DNA of 64,000 nt from Flavobacterium collinsii. Lineage in GTDB: Bacteria; Bacteroidota; Bacteroidia; Flavobacteriales; Flavobacteriaceae. The notes below the pieces were generated by a model that saw nothing but the letters and a program-made list of their open reading frames with translations, ran no database searches and was not told the DNA's origin. How positions within the stretch are numbered: the stretch's first letter is position 1; each line of letters begins with the position of its first letter. The stretch lies in assembly GCF_902804485.1 (NCBI RefSeq), contig NZ_CADCST010000078.1:62001-126000 (forward strand), written 5' to 3'. Both the position numbers and the translations under genes were made by a program. Shown here one piece after another: positions 17,398 through 26,155 of this stretch.

Positions 17398-17429
17398 TCA
17401 GCAAAGAAATAAACTATTAAAACACAACT

Positions 17430-18842
17430 ATGAAAACTAAATTTTTCGCTTTAGCCCTTTCTATTGGCTTATTATTTTCATCATGTAGTAGCGACAATGA
17501 TCCGGCTCCATTTACTGTAGCTCCTTTAACAGGAACTGAAAGTATTGTTGTAGGAGCGACTACCACTTTTAGCAGTACAACTACTGGCGGTACTTACACA
17601 AGTGCTACACCTGCTGTTGCAACTGTTGCGGCTTCAACTGGGGTTATCACAGGAGTTTCTGTTGGTACTTCAGTTATTACTTACACAGTACAATCTGTTG
17701 CTGTTACAAAAACTGTAACTGTAACTGCTGTACCTGTAGCAACTGGAGAAATTACTGGTCCAATTACAGCTGATAAAACTTATGCTTTAGGAAACTATAC
17801 TATGAAAGGTATGGTAAAAGTTAATTCAGGTGTAACATTAACCTTTGAAGCTGGTTCAACTATTACAGTTGATAAAACTACCGGAGATAATGCATTAGTA
17901 GTTTTAAATGGTGGTAAACTAATTATCAATGGTACTGCTGATAAACCAGTTGTATTTACTGAGAAATCTAAAATAGCTGGTTCTTGGGGAGGTATCATCA
18001 TGTATGGTGACGCACCAATCAATGCTATCAACGGTGTAAAAACTTCTACTTCAGAAGATGGAAATGCTTTACCATATGGAGGAACAAATGCTGCTCATAA
18101 CGGTGGTTCATTAAAATATGTAAGAGTAGAGTATGCTGGTTCTAAATTAGCTGACGGAACTAAAGAATTAAACGGATTCTCTTTCTACTCTGTAGGATCA
18201 GGAACAACTTTAGATCACTTAGTATCTTACAAAGGTGCTGATGACGGATTCGAATTTTACGGAGGAACTGCAAGTTTAACAAATGCGATCTCGTACGAAA
18301 ATACAGATGATTCTTTTGACTGGCAAGATGGATGGCAAGGTCAAGCCAATTCAAATTGGTATGCACGTCAAAATGTAAAAGGAAATTTCGGAATTGAAAT
18401 CGAATCTTCTAAAAACAATAACGCTTACTTCCCTAAAGTTACAAATATCACTCTAAGAAGAATTGCTGGTACAACTCCTGAAGCAGTTGGAGATGTTCAA
18501 GTAGATGCTTTCCAATTCAAAAATGAAGGAAATGGTGATTTCAGTAACATTATCATCGATGGTTATGGTGACTATACTGAAGCTGGTAAAGTTTACACTG
18601 GTGCAGCTGTAAAAATACAAGATGCTTCAACAAACACAAACCAAGTAAACGGTGGTAAAATTAAAATTACTAAAGTTAAAATTACTAACACTTCTAAAAA
18701 CATCTTAGGTGTAGTGGTAGCTCCATGGGACGGTATTGTTACATTCCCTGCTGGAAATTTTGTAACAGATGATACTGCTACTGGAGCTTCAATAACTGGA
18801 GGTGCCTGGGCAACAGTTAATGGTGTTGATTTGACTAAATAA
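17430..18842 (+). CDS. Surface-exposed lipoprotein with Ig-like domain and beta-helix-like body
   Basis: 470 residues. The N-terminus MKTKFFALALSIGLLFSSCS is a lipoprotein signal; the mature Cys is followed by SSDND, an acidic stretch like the lipoprotein export signal that sends Bacteroidota lipoproteins to the cell surface. Residues of about 30-100 resemble a BIG2 Ig-like domain (VGATTTFSSTTTGGTYTSAT onward to GVITGVSVGTSVITY). Residues 105-470 have short Gly/Asn-rich turns every 20-25 residues (LVVLNGGKLIINGTADKPVVF, SWGGIIMYGDAPI), like a right-handed beta-helix. Relatives are sometimes labelled multidrug transporter, which is wrong: there are no membrane helices. It probably works with the TonB receptor upstream; its promoter shares the same phased repeats. 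Confidence 0.75.
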   Translation: MKTKFFALALSIGLLFSSCSSDNDPAPFTVAPLTGTESIVVGATTTFSSTTTGGTYTSATPAVATVAASTGVITGVSVGTSVITYTVQSVAVTKTVTVTAVPVATGEITGPITADKTYALGNYTMKGMVKVNSGVTLTFEAGSTITVDKTTGDNALVVLNGGKLIINGTADKPVVFTEKSKIAGSWGGIIMYGDAPINAINGVKTSTSEDGNALPYGGTNAAHNGGSLKYVRVEYAGSKLADGTKELNGFSFYSVGSGTTLDHLVSYKGADDGFEFYGGTASLTNAISYENTDDSFDWQDGWQGQANSNWYARQNVKGNFGIEIESSKNNNAYFPKVTNITLRRIAGTTPEAVGDVQVDAFQFKNEGNGDFSNIIIDGYGDYTEAGKVYTGAAVKIQDASTNTNQVNGGKIKITKVKITNTSKNILGVVVAPWDGIVTFPAGNFVTDDTATGASITGGAWATVNGVDLTK

Positions 18843-18865
18843 AAGTTTAAAAAACAATATTGTTA

Positions 18866-18898
18866 AAAACATCCTAAAAATTTAGGATGTTTTTTTTT
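18866..18898 (+). terminator. Intrinsic terminator
   Basis: The stem AACATCCTAAA (18868-18878) pairs with 18881-18891 and is followed by an unbroken run of T, 25 bp after the lipoprotein stop. Confidence 0.88.
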
Positions 18899-18951
18899 GG
18901 TGTAATTTTTGTACTTTTTTTTTGTATATTTACAGTAACCAAAATAACGCG

Positions 18952-19290
18952 ATGGCAAAAAATTACTTTTATATTACTTTCTTATTGGCTTTTTTCTTTA
19001 CTGTAAGTGTTTCAGCACAAGACAGTAAGCAATTACCAAAACCTCAACAGACCGCAACCATTGAGGGTTTAAGCTTGTACCCTAATCCAGTGACTGGTGG
19101 AAAAGTAACTATCTCCTCTAAAAATGATTTAGAAAAAGAGATCATCATCTTTGATGTTTTAGGTAAAAAAGTACTTCAAACACATTTAAGTTCACGAGAA
19201 TTAAACGTTTCGGATCTCGTTCCCGGCGTTTACATCATCAAAATAAGTGAGGAAAATAATTCGGCAACACGAAAACTCATTATCCGATAA
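18952..19290 (+). CDS. Minimal exported protein consisting of a T9SS type A sorting domain
   Basis: 112 residues from the ATG at 18952; an upstream in-frame start at 18922 would put ten polar residues before the signal. Residues 1-23 (MAKNYFYITFLLAFFFTVSVSA) are a signal peptide. After a 20-residue linker, nearly everything left is a C-terminal sorting domain: LSLYPNPVTGGKVTISS, then IIIFDVLGKKVL, and LVPGVYIIKIS followed by a Lys-Leu-Ile-Ile-Arg end. Such domains direct cargo through the type IX secretion system and are cut off at the surface. Here there is no cargo domain, so the mature secreted part would be about 20 residues unless the sorting domain is itself the product. It follows the surface lipoprotein gene but has its own terminator-bounded unit. 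Confidence 0.85.
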   Translation: MAKNYFYITFLLAFFFTVSVSAQDSKQLPKPQQTATIEGLSLYPNPVTGGKVTISSKNDLEKEIIIFDVLGKKVLQTHLSSRELNVSDLVPGVYIIKISEENNSATRKLIIR

Positions 19291-19295
19291 AACAC

Positions 19296-19325
19296 AAAAG
19301 CTCTAATGAAAATTAGAGCTTTTTT
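19296..19325 (+). terminator. Intrinsic terminator
   Basis: The stem AAAAGCTCTAAT (19296-19307) pairs with ATTAGAGCTTTT after a short GAAA-type loop and runs into T residues, directly after the sorting-domain gene. Confidence 0.87.
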
Positions 19326-19417
19326 AGTTTTCAGTCACAGTCTCGGTTTTCAGTTTCTACGAAAACCTAAAATGACAACTGAAAACTGTGACTGAATACT
19401 GTGACTGAAAACTAAAA
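19322..19417. repeat. Perfect 20-bp inverted repeat before the LuxE-family gene
   Basis: The left arm 19322-19341 and right arm 19398-19417 (ACTGTGACTGAAAACTAAAA) are perfect reverse complements, and the 56 bp between them contain a smaller nested pair. The same words (GACTGAAAACTAA) recur as direct repeats at 42916-42950 before frr, so this is a dispersed intergenic repeat. Confidence 0.7.
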
Positions 19418-19421
19418 ACAA

Positions 19422-19429
19422 TATCTTTG
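19422..19429 (+). promoter_or_regulatory. TAnnTTTG promoter element of the LuxE-family gene
   Basis: TATCTTTG matches the consensus exactly. It ends 13 bp before the TTG start at 19443, implying a leader of only a few nucleotides. Confidence 0.6.
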
Positions 19430-19442
19430 CACAAAAAAAGTT

Positions 19443-20423
19443 TTGATCACAGCCAACGATATATTTACCATTTCGAGTCAGAAACAATTTGAGAAAATAG
19501 CCCTAAAAGTGTTTCGTTTTCAACATGAGAATAATGTTGTATATCGTGATTTTTGCGATTTTTTAAAAGTAAATCCACAACAGATAAAATCACTGGAACA
19601 AATTCCTTTTTTACCCATTCAGTTTTTCAAGAGTCACAATGTCGTTTCCAATACTAATCCTGCTCAGGTAACTTTTACAAGCAGCGGAACAACCGGCATG
19701 ATTACCAGCAGACATATTGTGACCGATGTAACCCTTTACGAAGAAAGCTACCGCAACGGATTTTCACAATTCTATGGCAACATAGAGGATTACGTTGTTT
19801 TAGCACTTTTACCGTCCTATCTCGAACGCGATGGATCTTCGCTAATCTATATGGTCGAAGACTTAATAAAACTCTCCAATCAGCCTGACAGTGGGTTTTA
19901 CCTGCACAATCACGACGACCTGATTAAAAAGCTTACCACTTTAGACGAATCCGGTCAAAATGTGATCTTAATTGGGGTTACTTATGCCTTACTGGATCTG
20001 ATTGAGAAACACCAATTCAATCTCCAGAATACCATTATTATGGAAACTGGCGGTATGAAAGGCAAACGTAAAGAAATGATTCGCGAAGAATTACACGAAC
20101 AGCTTTGTGCAGGTTTTGGCGTTTCGGCCATTCATTCAGAATACGGCATGACCGAACTTCTGGGACAAGCTTATTCTCTGGGCGAAGGTATTTTTGAATG
20201 TCCGTCGTGGATGAACATTTTAGTTCGTGATCCCGAAGATGCGCTCACTTACGTGAAAGACGGAAAAACCGGTGGAATCAACGTTATTGATTTGGCCAAT
20301 ATCAATTCGTGTTCCTTTATTGCCACTCAGGATTTAGGCAAAAAATATCCCAACAACTCTTTCGAGGTATTGGGACGTTTTGATAATTCCGATATTCGTG
20401 GTTGTAACCTGATGGTGCTTTAG
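19443..20423 (+). CDS. LuxE-family acyl-protein synthetase/acyltransferase
   Basis: 326 residues. Residues 40-250 carry the adenylate-forming core as found in LuxE: VTFTSSGTTGMITSRHIV (the Ser/Thr/Gly-rich phosphate loop), LLPSYLERDGSSLIYMVEDLI, IMETGGMKGKRKEMIREELH and HSEYGMTELLGQAYS. LuxE activates fatty acids as acyl-AMP and transfers them to a protein. No other lux genes are present, so the role here is not luminescence; in Bacteroidota such proteins are thought to activate unknown acids. The only start that keeps the conserved N-terminus is TTG at 19443. The gene converges on tyrS. Confidence 0.82.
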   Translation: MITANDIFTISSQKQFEKIALKVFRFQHENNVVYRDFCDFLKVNPQQIKSLEQIPFLPIQFFKSHNVVSNTNPAQVTFTSSGTTGMITSRHIVTDVTLYEESYRNGFSQFYGNIEDYVVLALLPSYLERDGSSLIYMVEDLIKLSNQPDSGFYLHNHDDLIKKLTTLDESGQNVILIGVTYALLDLIEKHQFNLQNTIIMETGGMKGKRKEMIREELHEQLCAGFGVSAIHSEYGMTELLGQAYSLGEGIFECPSWMNILVRDPEDALTYVKDGKTGGINVIDLANINSCSFIATQDLGKKYPNNSFEVLGRFDNSDIRGCNLMVL

Positions 20424-20431
20424 ATGTTGAT

Positions 20432-20479
20432 TTGTTAAACCGTTTAATCGCTCTCTAAACCGATTAAACAGTTAAACAA
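20432..20479. terminator. Hairpin between convergent LuxE-family and tyrS genes
   Basis: A 19-bp imperfect stem (20432-20450 with 20461-20479, about two mismatches) has a 10-nt loop. It lacks a clear T tract, so it may stop or merely protect transcripts from both sides. Confidence 0.45.
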
Positions 20480-20480
20480 T

Positions 20481-21776
20481 CTAAACCACTCTAATCACAA
20501 AATAATTCTTCTTTCCGCTTTGTAATAACACAAACTGATTATTAATTAAATCATTTGCAGTTAAGACAAAATCTTCTTTTATTTTTTCTCTGTTCACCGA
20601 GATCGAATTTGCGGTTAAGGCACGTCTTGCTTCTCCGTTTGATTTAAAGAAACCCGTTTTCTCGTTTAAAACCGTAATGATCTCCAAACCGTTTTCTAAA
20701 TCAGCTTTTGCGATTTCAGCCTGAGGAACACCGTCAAAAACTTCCAAAAAAGTAGCTTCATCCAGTTTCTTCAAATCTTCGGCTGTAGAATTTCCAAACA
20801 AAATATTCGACGCCTGAATTGCTTTTTCCAATTCTTCTTCAGAGTGAACAAAAATGGTAATTTCTTCTGCCAGTTTCTTTTGTAAAACTCTTAAATGCGG
20901 AGCTGTTCTGTGCTCTTCGATTAAAGCATCAATCGTTTCTTTATCTAAAAACGTAAAGATTTTGATGTATTTCTCTGCATCTACGTCAGTTGAATTCACC
21001 CAAAACTGGTAAAATTTATACACTGAGGTTTTATCAGTATCCAACCAAACATTTCCACCTTCAGATTTTCCGAATTTAGACCCGTCTGCTTTTGTAATTA
21101 ATGGTGTTGTTAACGCAAAAGCTTTAGCATTCTCTCCCCCCATTCTACGCACTAATTCTGTTCCAGTGGTAATATTCCCCCATTGATCAGAACCTCCCAT
21201 TTGCAAAAGACAGTTGTTGTTCTTATATAAATGATAAAAATCGTATCCTTGAATTAATTGATAAGTAAATTCCGTGAAAGACATTCCTTCACCTTCTCCA
21301 TTAATTCTTTTCTTAACAGAATCCTTCGCCATCATATAATTTACCGTAATACGCTTTCCAACCTCACGGGCAAAATCAATAAACGAGAATTCTTTCATCC
21401 AATCATAGTTATTAACCATAATTGGGGCGTTTGGTTCATTTGAATTAAAATCTAAGAAACGAGACAGAACACTTTTAATTCCCGCAACGTTTTTAGCCAA
21501 AGTTTCTTCGTTCAGCAAATTTCTTTCGTCAGATTTCCCAGAAGGATCACCAATCATTCCGGTCGCACCACCCACAAGAGCAACTGGCTGATGCCCAAAA
21601 TTCTTTAAATGAACCAATAAAATAATCTGAACCATGCTGCCAATATGCAGTGAATCTGCCGTTGGATCGAAACCAATATAAGCCGCAGTTACTTCTTTTA
21701 GCAATTGTTCTTCCGTTCCTGGCATGCTATCATGATATAACCCGCGCCACTTTAATTCTTCAACTAGATTCTTCAT
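20481..21776 (-). CDS. tyrS: Tyrosyl-tRNA synthetase
   Basis: 431 residues, the usual bacterial length. Class I signatures are present: [14 protein letters not shown] (HIGH-type motif at about 45-50), the Tyr-binding block [15 protein letters not shown] and [14 protein letters not shown], and the KMSKS equivalent [13 protein letters not shown]. The C-terminal 70 residues ([23 protein letters not shown]) are the S4-like RNA-binding domain. It charges tRNA-Tyr in the cytoplasm. It is transcribed alone from a consensus promoter on the minus strand. Confidence 0.98.
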   Translation of the reverse strand: MKNLVEELKWRGLYHDSMPGTEEQLLKEVTAAYIGFDPTADSLHIGSMVQIILLVHLKNFGHQPVALVGGATGMIGDPSGKSDERNLLNEETLAKNVAGIKSVLSRFLDFNSNEPNAPIMVNNYDWMKEFSFIDFAREVGKRITVNYMMAKDSVKKRINGEGEGMSFTEFTYQLIQGYDFYHLYKNNNCLLQMGGSDQWGNITTGTELVRRMGGENAKAFALTTPLITKADGSKFGKSEGGNVWLDTDKTSVYKFYQFWVNSTDVDAEKYIKIFTFLDKETIDALIEEHRTAPHLRVLQKKLAEEITIFVHSEEELEKAIQASNILFGNSTAEDLKKLDEATFLEVFDGVPQAEIAKADLENGLEIITVLNEKTGFFKSNGEARRALTANSISVNREKIKEDFVLTANDLINNQFVLLQSGKKNYFVIRVV

Positions 21777-21793
21777 TTTTTAAATAATTTGTG

Positions 21794-21801
21794 CAAATAT
21801 A
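21794..21801 (-). promoter_or_regulatory. TAnnTTTG promoter element of tyrS
   Basis: TATATTTG on the minus strand is a perfect match and lies 18 bp upstream of the tyrS ATG. Confidence 0.6.
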
Positions 21802-22021
21802 ATCAATGGCAATGGCAATGACAAAAAGCAGTTCCAATATCAATAGTAAAAAGCAATTTCAACATCAAAATCCTTAGGCACAAAGAGAACATCCCTTAAA
21901 ACTTTAGCCTTTCCAAAAACTCCAATTAAAACATATACAACTTTTCACATTTTGCATACAACCAATAACTTTTTACTTATTTTTACCTCAACTAATTAAT
22001 AACCATCCAAAAATTACCTTT

Positions 22022-23251
22022 ATGAAAAAACTTTTGCTTCTTGCAATCTTACTTTCTTACTCCTTTATTAATGCTCAGATCTCTTTTGAAAAAGGATATT
22101 TCATATCTAATAATGGAACCCGGACAGAATGCTTCATCAAAAACATAGACTGGAACTACAACCCGACAGATTTCAAGTACAAAATAAATAGCGAAGACAC
22201 CGATACTAAAACCGAAACAATTACAAATGTCCAGGAGTTTGGAATTGAAAACCACACGACATACAAAAGAGCAAAAGTCAATATTGACCTTTCAAGTGAT
22301 GTATTGGAAAGTTTTTCTACAGACAAAAATCCGATTTGGAAAGAGCAGCTCGTTTTCTTAAAAGTTCTTGTTAAAGGAGAGGCTTCTTTATATTACTATA
22401 CCAATAATGACATTACAAGGTTCTTTTATGAAACAAAAGAAAGATCCGCAGAACAGCTTGTACATAAGGAATACATTGCTGAACTGAATAACTCACGGAC
22501 AACAGTTGAAAACAATTACTTCAGACAACAATTATTCAACAATGTTAAGACCAAAAACACAACTGAATATGATGTTAAGAACCTGCCTTATAAAAAAGAG
22601 GCTCTTATGAAATATTTCCTGAAATACAATAATATCTCATCTGATGAAATCGAGAAAACAATTACCTCAGCAAATAAAAGTATTTATCATTTAAAGATAA
22701 CTCCGGGTATTGGTTTTTCTTCTATTTCAATTGATGGTATCAATAGGGATGGATATAATAGTGTAGACTACTCTAAGAAAGCAACTTTTAAAATAGGATT
22801 GGAAGGCGAACTTATTCTTCCTTTCAACAAAAACAAATGGAGTCTTTTTATAAACCCAACCTATCAACAGTACGAAAACAAGAGTGAAACCGGAGTAATA
22901 AATTACATGAATGATGGTATGAGAGTCGAATTTCCCTCTGAAGTTAAATACTCAGCCATACAGATTCCTTTTGGAGTACGTCATTATTTTTTCCTAAGCA
23001 GCAAATCTAAAATATTTATTAATGCCGGTTATGCCATTGATGTAAGTGGTAAATTCAAACTTACAAGCAAACCAACCAACTTAGACAGCTCTACAAGCGG
23101 TAATTTTCTAACCGGACTTGGTTACAATTTCAAGAACAAAGTGACTGCAGAAATTAGAGCAAATAGCCGCAAGGATATCCTTACCGGATTTACCTCTTAT
23201 AGCGGAGCTTACAGATCATTAGATTTTATACTAGGGTATACTATTTTCTAA
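22022..23251 (+). CDS. Exported protein with C-terminal outer-membrane barrel domain, unknown function
   Basis: 409 residues with signal peptide MKKLLLLAILLSYSFINAQ. Residues 20-190 are a beta-rich soluble part (ISFEKGYFISNNGTRTECFIKN onward to KNLPYKKEALMKYF), which is the shared N-terminus of a Bacteroidota family. Residues 225-409 alternate hydrophobic and polar positions with Gly-rich turns (LKITPGIGFSSISIDG, PFGVRHYFFLSSKSKIFINAGY, LDFILGYTIF), like a PorT-type small barrel. Related proteins have been mislabelled tRNA modification GTPase; no GTPase motif exists here. It forms a monocistronic unit between tyrS (divergent) and the epimerase gene. Confidence 0.68.
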   Translation: MKKLLLLAILLSYSFINAQISFEKGYFISNNGTRTECFIKNIDWNYNPTDFKYKINSEDTDTKTETITNVQEFGIENHTTYKRAKVNIDLSSDVLESFSTDKNPIWKEQLVFLKVLVKGEASLYYYTNNDITRFFYETKERSAEQLVHKEYIAELNNSRTTVENNYFRQQLFNNVKTKNTTEYDVKNLPYKKEALMKYFLKYNNISSDEIEKTITSANKSIYHLKITPGIGFSSISIDGINRDGYNSVDYSKKATFKIGLEGELILPFNKNKWSLFINPTYQQYENKSETGVINYMNDGMRVEFPSEVKYSAIQIPFGVRHYFFLSSKSKIFINAGYAIDVSGKFKLTSKPTNLDSSTSGNFLTGLGYNFKNKVTAEIRANSRKDILTGFTSYSGAYRSLDFILGYTIF

Positions 23252-23331
23252 AAAAACAAAATTGAATAAAAACTTGCGCCTTTAAACCTGTCTCTCTTTG
23301 CATCTTTAGTCCAAAATACTATCTTTACGAG

Positions 23332-24333
23332 ATGGTATTAGTAACAGGAGGCACAGGTTTAGTTGGCGCACATTTATTACTTCATTTGATTGAAAATGAA
23401 GAAAATGTTCGGGCTATTTACCGAAATCTGAATAATATTGAGAAAACCAAATCGGTTTTTGAATTGTACAAAAAAGGAGAGCTGTTTGAAAAAATCGAAT
23501 GGGTTGAAGCAGACATTTTAGATGTCCCTTCTTTAGAAATCGCCTTTATAAACATTGATTATGTATATCATTGTGCCGCACTGATCTCATTTGACCCCAA
23601 AGACGAAGAAGCACTTCGAAAAATCAATATCGAAGGAACTGCCAATATGGTTAATTTTTCGATTGCCAGAGCGGTAAAGAAGTTCTGCTTTATAAGCTCT
23701 ATTGCTGCTTTAGGTGATTTAGCAGCTCATGAAACTTACATTACAGAAGAAACAGACTGGAACCCCGAGAAACCTCATAGTGATTACGCAATTTCTAAAT
23801 ACGGAGCCGAAATGGAAGTTTGGCGTGGTTTACAGGAAGGCTTAGACGTAATTATCTTAAATCCGGGTGTTATTCTGGGGCCAATCCCGAAGAACAAAAC
23901 AAACGTACAGGGAAGTGCAGAACTCTATGCCAAAGTTGCCAACGGACTTTCTTTTTATACTCTTGGAAGTACCGGTTTTGTTGCTATAAATGATGTGACA
24001 AAAATTGCTAATCAATTAATGAAAAGCGACATTAAAAACGAACGCTTTACTTTAATTGCCGACAATATTGTTTTTCAGGATATCCTAAACACGATTGCCG
24101 ATACTTTAAAAGTAAAAAAACCAAGCATTCATGCTACGCCGGTATTCATGAATTTCCTTTGGGTCGTCGATGCGATTTTTTCGACTTTATTTTTTCAGAA
24201 AAGACGTCTTACAAAAGCAACTGCAAAGGCCTCCTATTCCAATAATCTGTATTCTAATGAAAAAATAAAAACCGCTCTGGGAACGGTTTTTCAGGATGTA
24301 CATGAGTACATAAAAAATATTTCAAAACTTTAA
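23332..24333 (+). CDS. NAD-dependent epimerase/dehydratase family protein
   Basis: 333 residues, extended short-chain dehydrogenase fold. The cofactor loop is VTGGTGLVGAHLL at residues 3-15, the strand-4 block is VYHCAALISF, the catalytic Ser region is FISSIAAL, and YAISK supplies the Tyr-Lys pair. An NAD(P)-dependent oxidoreductase acting on a sugar nucleotide, steroid-like or flavonol-like substrate fits the family; the substrate is not readable. The stop is 3 bp from the stop of the convergent DUF4296 gene. Confidence 0.87.
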   Translation: MVLVTGGTGLVGAHLLLHLIENEENVRAIYRNLNNIEKTKSVFELYKKGELFEKIEWVEADILDVPSLEIAFINIDYVYHCAALISFDPKDEEALRKINIEGTANMVNFSIARAVKKFCFISSIAALGDLAAHETYITEETDWNPEKPHSDYAISKYGAEMEVWRGLQEGLDVIILNPGVILGPIPKNKTNVQGSAELYAKVANGLSFYTLGSTGFVAINDVTKIANQLMKSDIKNERFTLIADNIVFQDILNTIADTLKVKKPSIHATPVFMNFLWVVDAIFSTLFFQKRRLTKATAKASYSNNLYSNEKIKTALGTVFQDVHEYIKNISKL

Positions 24334-24336
24334 CAA

Positions 24337-24795
24337 CTATCGATCTAATCGTTTTGTTTTTCGGATAGAATCCAGTTTCACCTTTGTTAGATTATTCCCT
24401 ACTGTATCTTTAAGTTTGGTTTTCTTTGCTTTTGCTGCATTTTTCTCTTCAATTTTTAATATCGAATCTACAGCTCTTTGATTAACAGCCAAACGTTTTC
24501 CAACTTCATCAAACATGCTTTTATAATTCTCATAATCAGCCGCATAGTAACGATTACTCTGTGAAAATTGCAAACTATCAATCTTGTACTTTTTCAGGAT
24601 AAACGCCGTAGGACTTGTTTCGACTGAATCTACCGAAACAGGATGCTGATACTTCATAGCTTCAATAAGAGAGAGATCATACATAATATCAACCATTTTA
24701 TCTTTCTCGATAAGCTTTGCAGGCTGTTTGACCAACTCTTTTTTACAACTTACAGAAAGAAACAACACCAATATTATTACTATAAAATTTTTCAT
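24337..24795 (-). CDS. DUF4296 lipoprotein
   Basis: 152 residues with a lipoprotein signal (MKNFIVIILVLFLSVSCKKE; Cys17). Residues of about 25-115 (KLIEKDKMVDIMYDLSLIEAMKYQ and FILKKYKIDSLQFSQSNRYYAADYENYKSMFDEV) match the DUF4296 helical family found across Bacteroidota. The tail is Lys-rich. Lys-Lys after the Cys is unlike the acidic surface-export signal, so a periplasm-facing anchor is more likely. It lies 9 bp downstream of the dihydroorotase gene in one operon with it and the glycosyltransferase. Function unknown. Confidence 0.82.
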   Translation of the reverse strand: MKNFIVIILVLFLSVSCKKELVKQPAKLIEKDKMVDIMYDLSLIEAMKYQHPVSVDSVETSPTAFILKKYKIDSLQFSQSNRYYAADYENYKSMFDEVGKRLAVNQRAVDSILKIEEKNAAKAKKTKLKDTVGNNLTKVKLDSIRKTKRLDR

Positions 24796-24804
24796 CTCAG
24801 CTTT

Positions 24805-26151
24805 TTATCTGTCAAACAATAAACGTTTTCCTGCGCGAATATCTTTTACTTTAAAGTTATTGTAAACCATTTCACCGTTTACAAAAGTATGAGTAATTCT
24901 AGACTTAAAAGTAAAATTCTCAAAAGGTGACCATCCACACTTAGCTAAAATATTCTCCGGTTTCACGCTCCATGGCAAACTTGGATTTACAATCACTAAA
25001 TCGGCATAATAACCTTCTTTTATAAAACCTCTTTTTTCTATTTTGAAAATTTTAGCCGGATTGTGGCACATTTTCTCTACAATTTTCTCTACGCTGATTT
25101 TCCCTTGATGATGTGCTTCAAACATGGCCACAACGGCATGCTGTACAAGCGGTCCACCGGATGGTGCATTCAGATAAGGCTGCATTTTTTCTTCTTTAGT
25201 ATGTGGCGCATGATCTGTAGCAATTACATCGATACGACCATCATTTAGAGCTTCCCAAAGCACTTTTCGGTCGTTTGCTGTTTTTACAGCAGGATTCCAT
25301 TTAATAAAATTCCCTTTGGTTTTATAATCTTCATCTGTAAACCATAGATGATGTACACAAACTTCAGCGGTAATTTTTTTATCTTCCAATGGAATTTTAT
25401 TGGTAAACAATTCCATTTCTTTCGCAGTCGAAAGGTGAAAAATATGCAAGCGCGCTCCTGTTTTCTTAGCTAGTGCCACTGCTTTTGAAGAAGAAATATA
25501 ACACGCTTCTTCGCTGCGTATTAAATGATGCGCCGTAACCGGAATATCATCACCATACTGTTCTTTAAACTCCTTTAAATTATTCTGTATAGTAGTTTCG
25601 TCTTCGCAATGTACTGCGATTAACATTGGCGTACTGGAGAATATCTTTTCTAAAGTAGCTTCATTATCTACCAGCATATTTCCGGTTGAAGAACCCAGAA
25701 AAATTTTTACTCCCGCAACATTCTTTGGATTTGTTTTTAGAACTTCTTCGAGGTTATCATTGGTAGCTCCCATCATAAAAGAGTAATTCGCAAATGATTT
25801 TACTGCCGCAACCTGATATTTGTCTTCGAGTATTTCCTGAGTTACAGCATTTGGAACTGTATTAGGCTGCTCGATAAAAGAAGTGATTCCACCTGCAACT
25901 GCAGCTCTTGATTCGGATTCAATGTCTCCTTTGTGCGTTAGCCCGGGCTCTCTAAAATGCACCTGATCATCAATCGCCCCTGGAATTAAGTAATTCCCTT
26001 CGGCATCTATTACTTTACAATCAGATGATTTTAGACTGATGCTGTCTGCCACTTCAACAATCAGGTCGTTTTCGATCAAAACATCTCCTTCAAAAATAGA
26101 TCCTTCGTTTACAATTCTGGCATTTTTTATTAGAATCTTATTCATTTTCAT
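24805..26151 (-). CDS. pyrC: Dihydroorotase (amidohydrolase family)
   Basis: 448 residues. The metal-binding start is GAIDDQVHFREPGLTHKGD (an H-x-R variant of the usual HxH, as in several class I relatives). The following sites are KIFLGSSTGN (with the Lys expected to be carboxylated, bridging two zinc ions), the His residues in AVHCEDE and LHIFHLST, and the C-terminal catalytic block DVIATDHAPHTKEEK with Asp. The reaction is the reversible cyclisation of carbamoyl-aspartate to dihydroorotate in pyrimidine synthesis. Allantoinase and dihydropyrimidinase are close alternatives, but the motif set and context favour dihydroorotase. An ATG at 26145 would remove two residues. It sits 4 bp after the glycosyltransferase gene and 9 bp before the DUF4296 lipoprotein. 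Confidence 0.85.
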   Translation of the reverse strand: MKMNKILIKNARIVNEGSIFEGDVLIENDLIVEVADSISLKSSDCKVIDAEGNYLIPGAIDDQVHFREPGLTHKGDIESESRAAVAGGITSFIEQPNTVPNAVTQEILEDKYQVAAVKSFANYSFMMGATNDNLEEVLKTNPKNVAGVKIFLGSSTGNMLVDNEATLEKIFSSTPMLIAVHCEDETTIQNNLKEFKEQYGDDIPVTAHHLIRSEEACYISSSKAVALAKKTGARLHIFHLSTAKEMELFTNKIPLEDKKITAEVCVHHLWFTDEDYKTKGNFIKWNPAVKTANDRKVLWEALNDGRIDVIATDHAPHTKEEKMQPYLNAPSGGPLVQHAVVAMFEAHHQGKISVEKIVEKMCHNPAKIFKIEKRGFIKEGYYADLVIVNPSLPWSVKPENILAKCGWSPFENFTFKSRITHTFVNGEMVYNNFKVKDIRAGKRLLFDR

Positions 26152-26155
26152 AACT

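Noticed and set aside
17430..18842. Multidrug transporter label sometimes given to this protein family
   Set aside because: The protein is a lipoprotein with Ig-like and beta-helix-like parts and has no membrane helices.
22022..23251. tRNA modification GTPase label sometimes given to this family
   Set aside because: No GTP-binding motif is present; there is a signal peptide and a barrel-like C-terminus.
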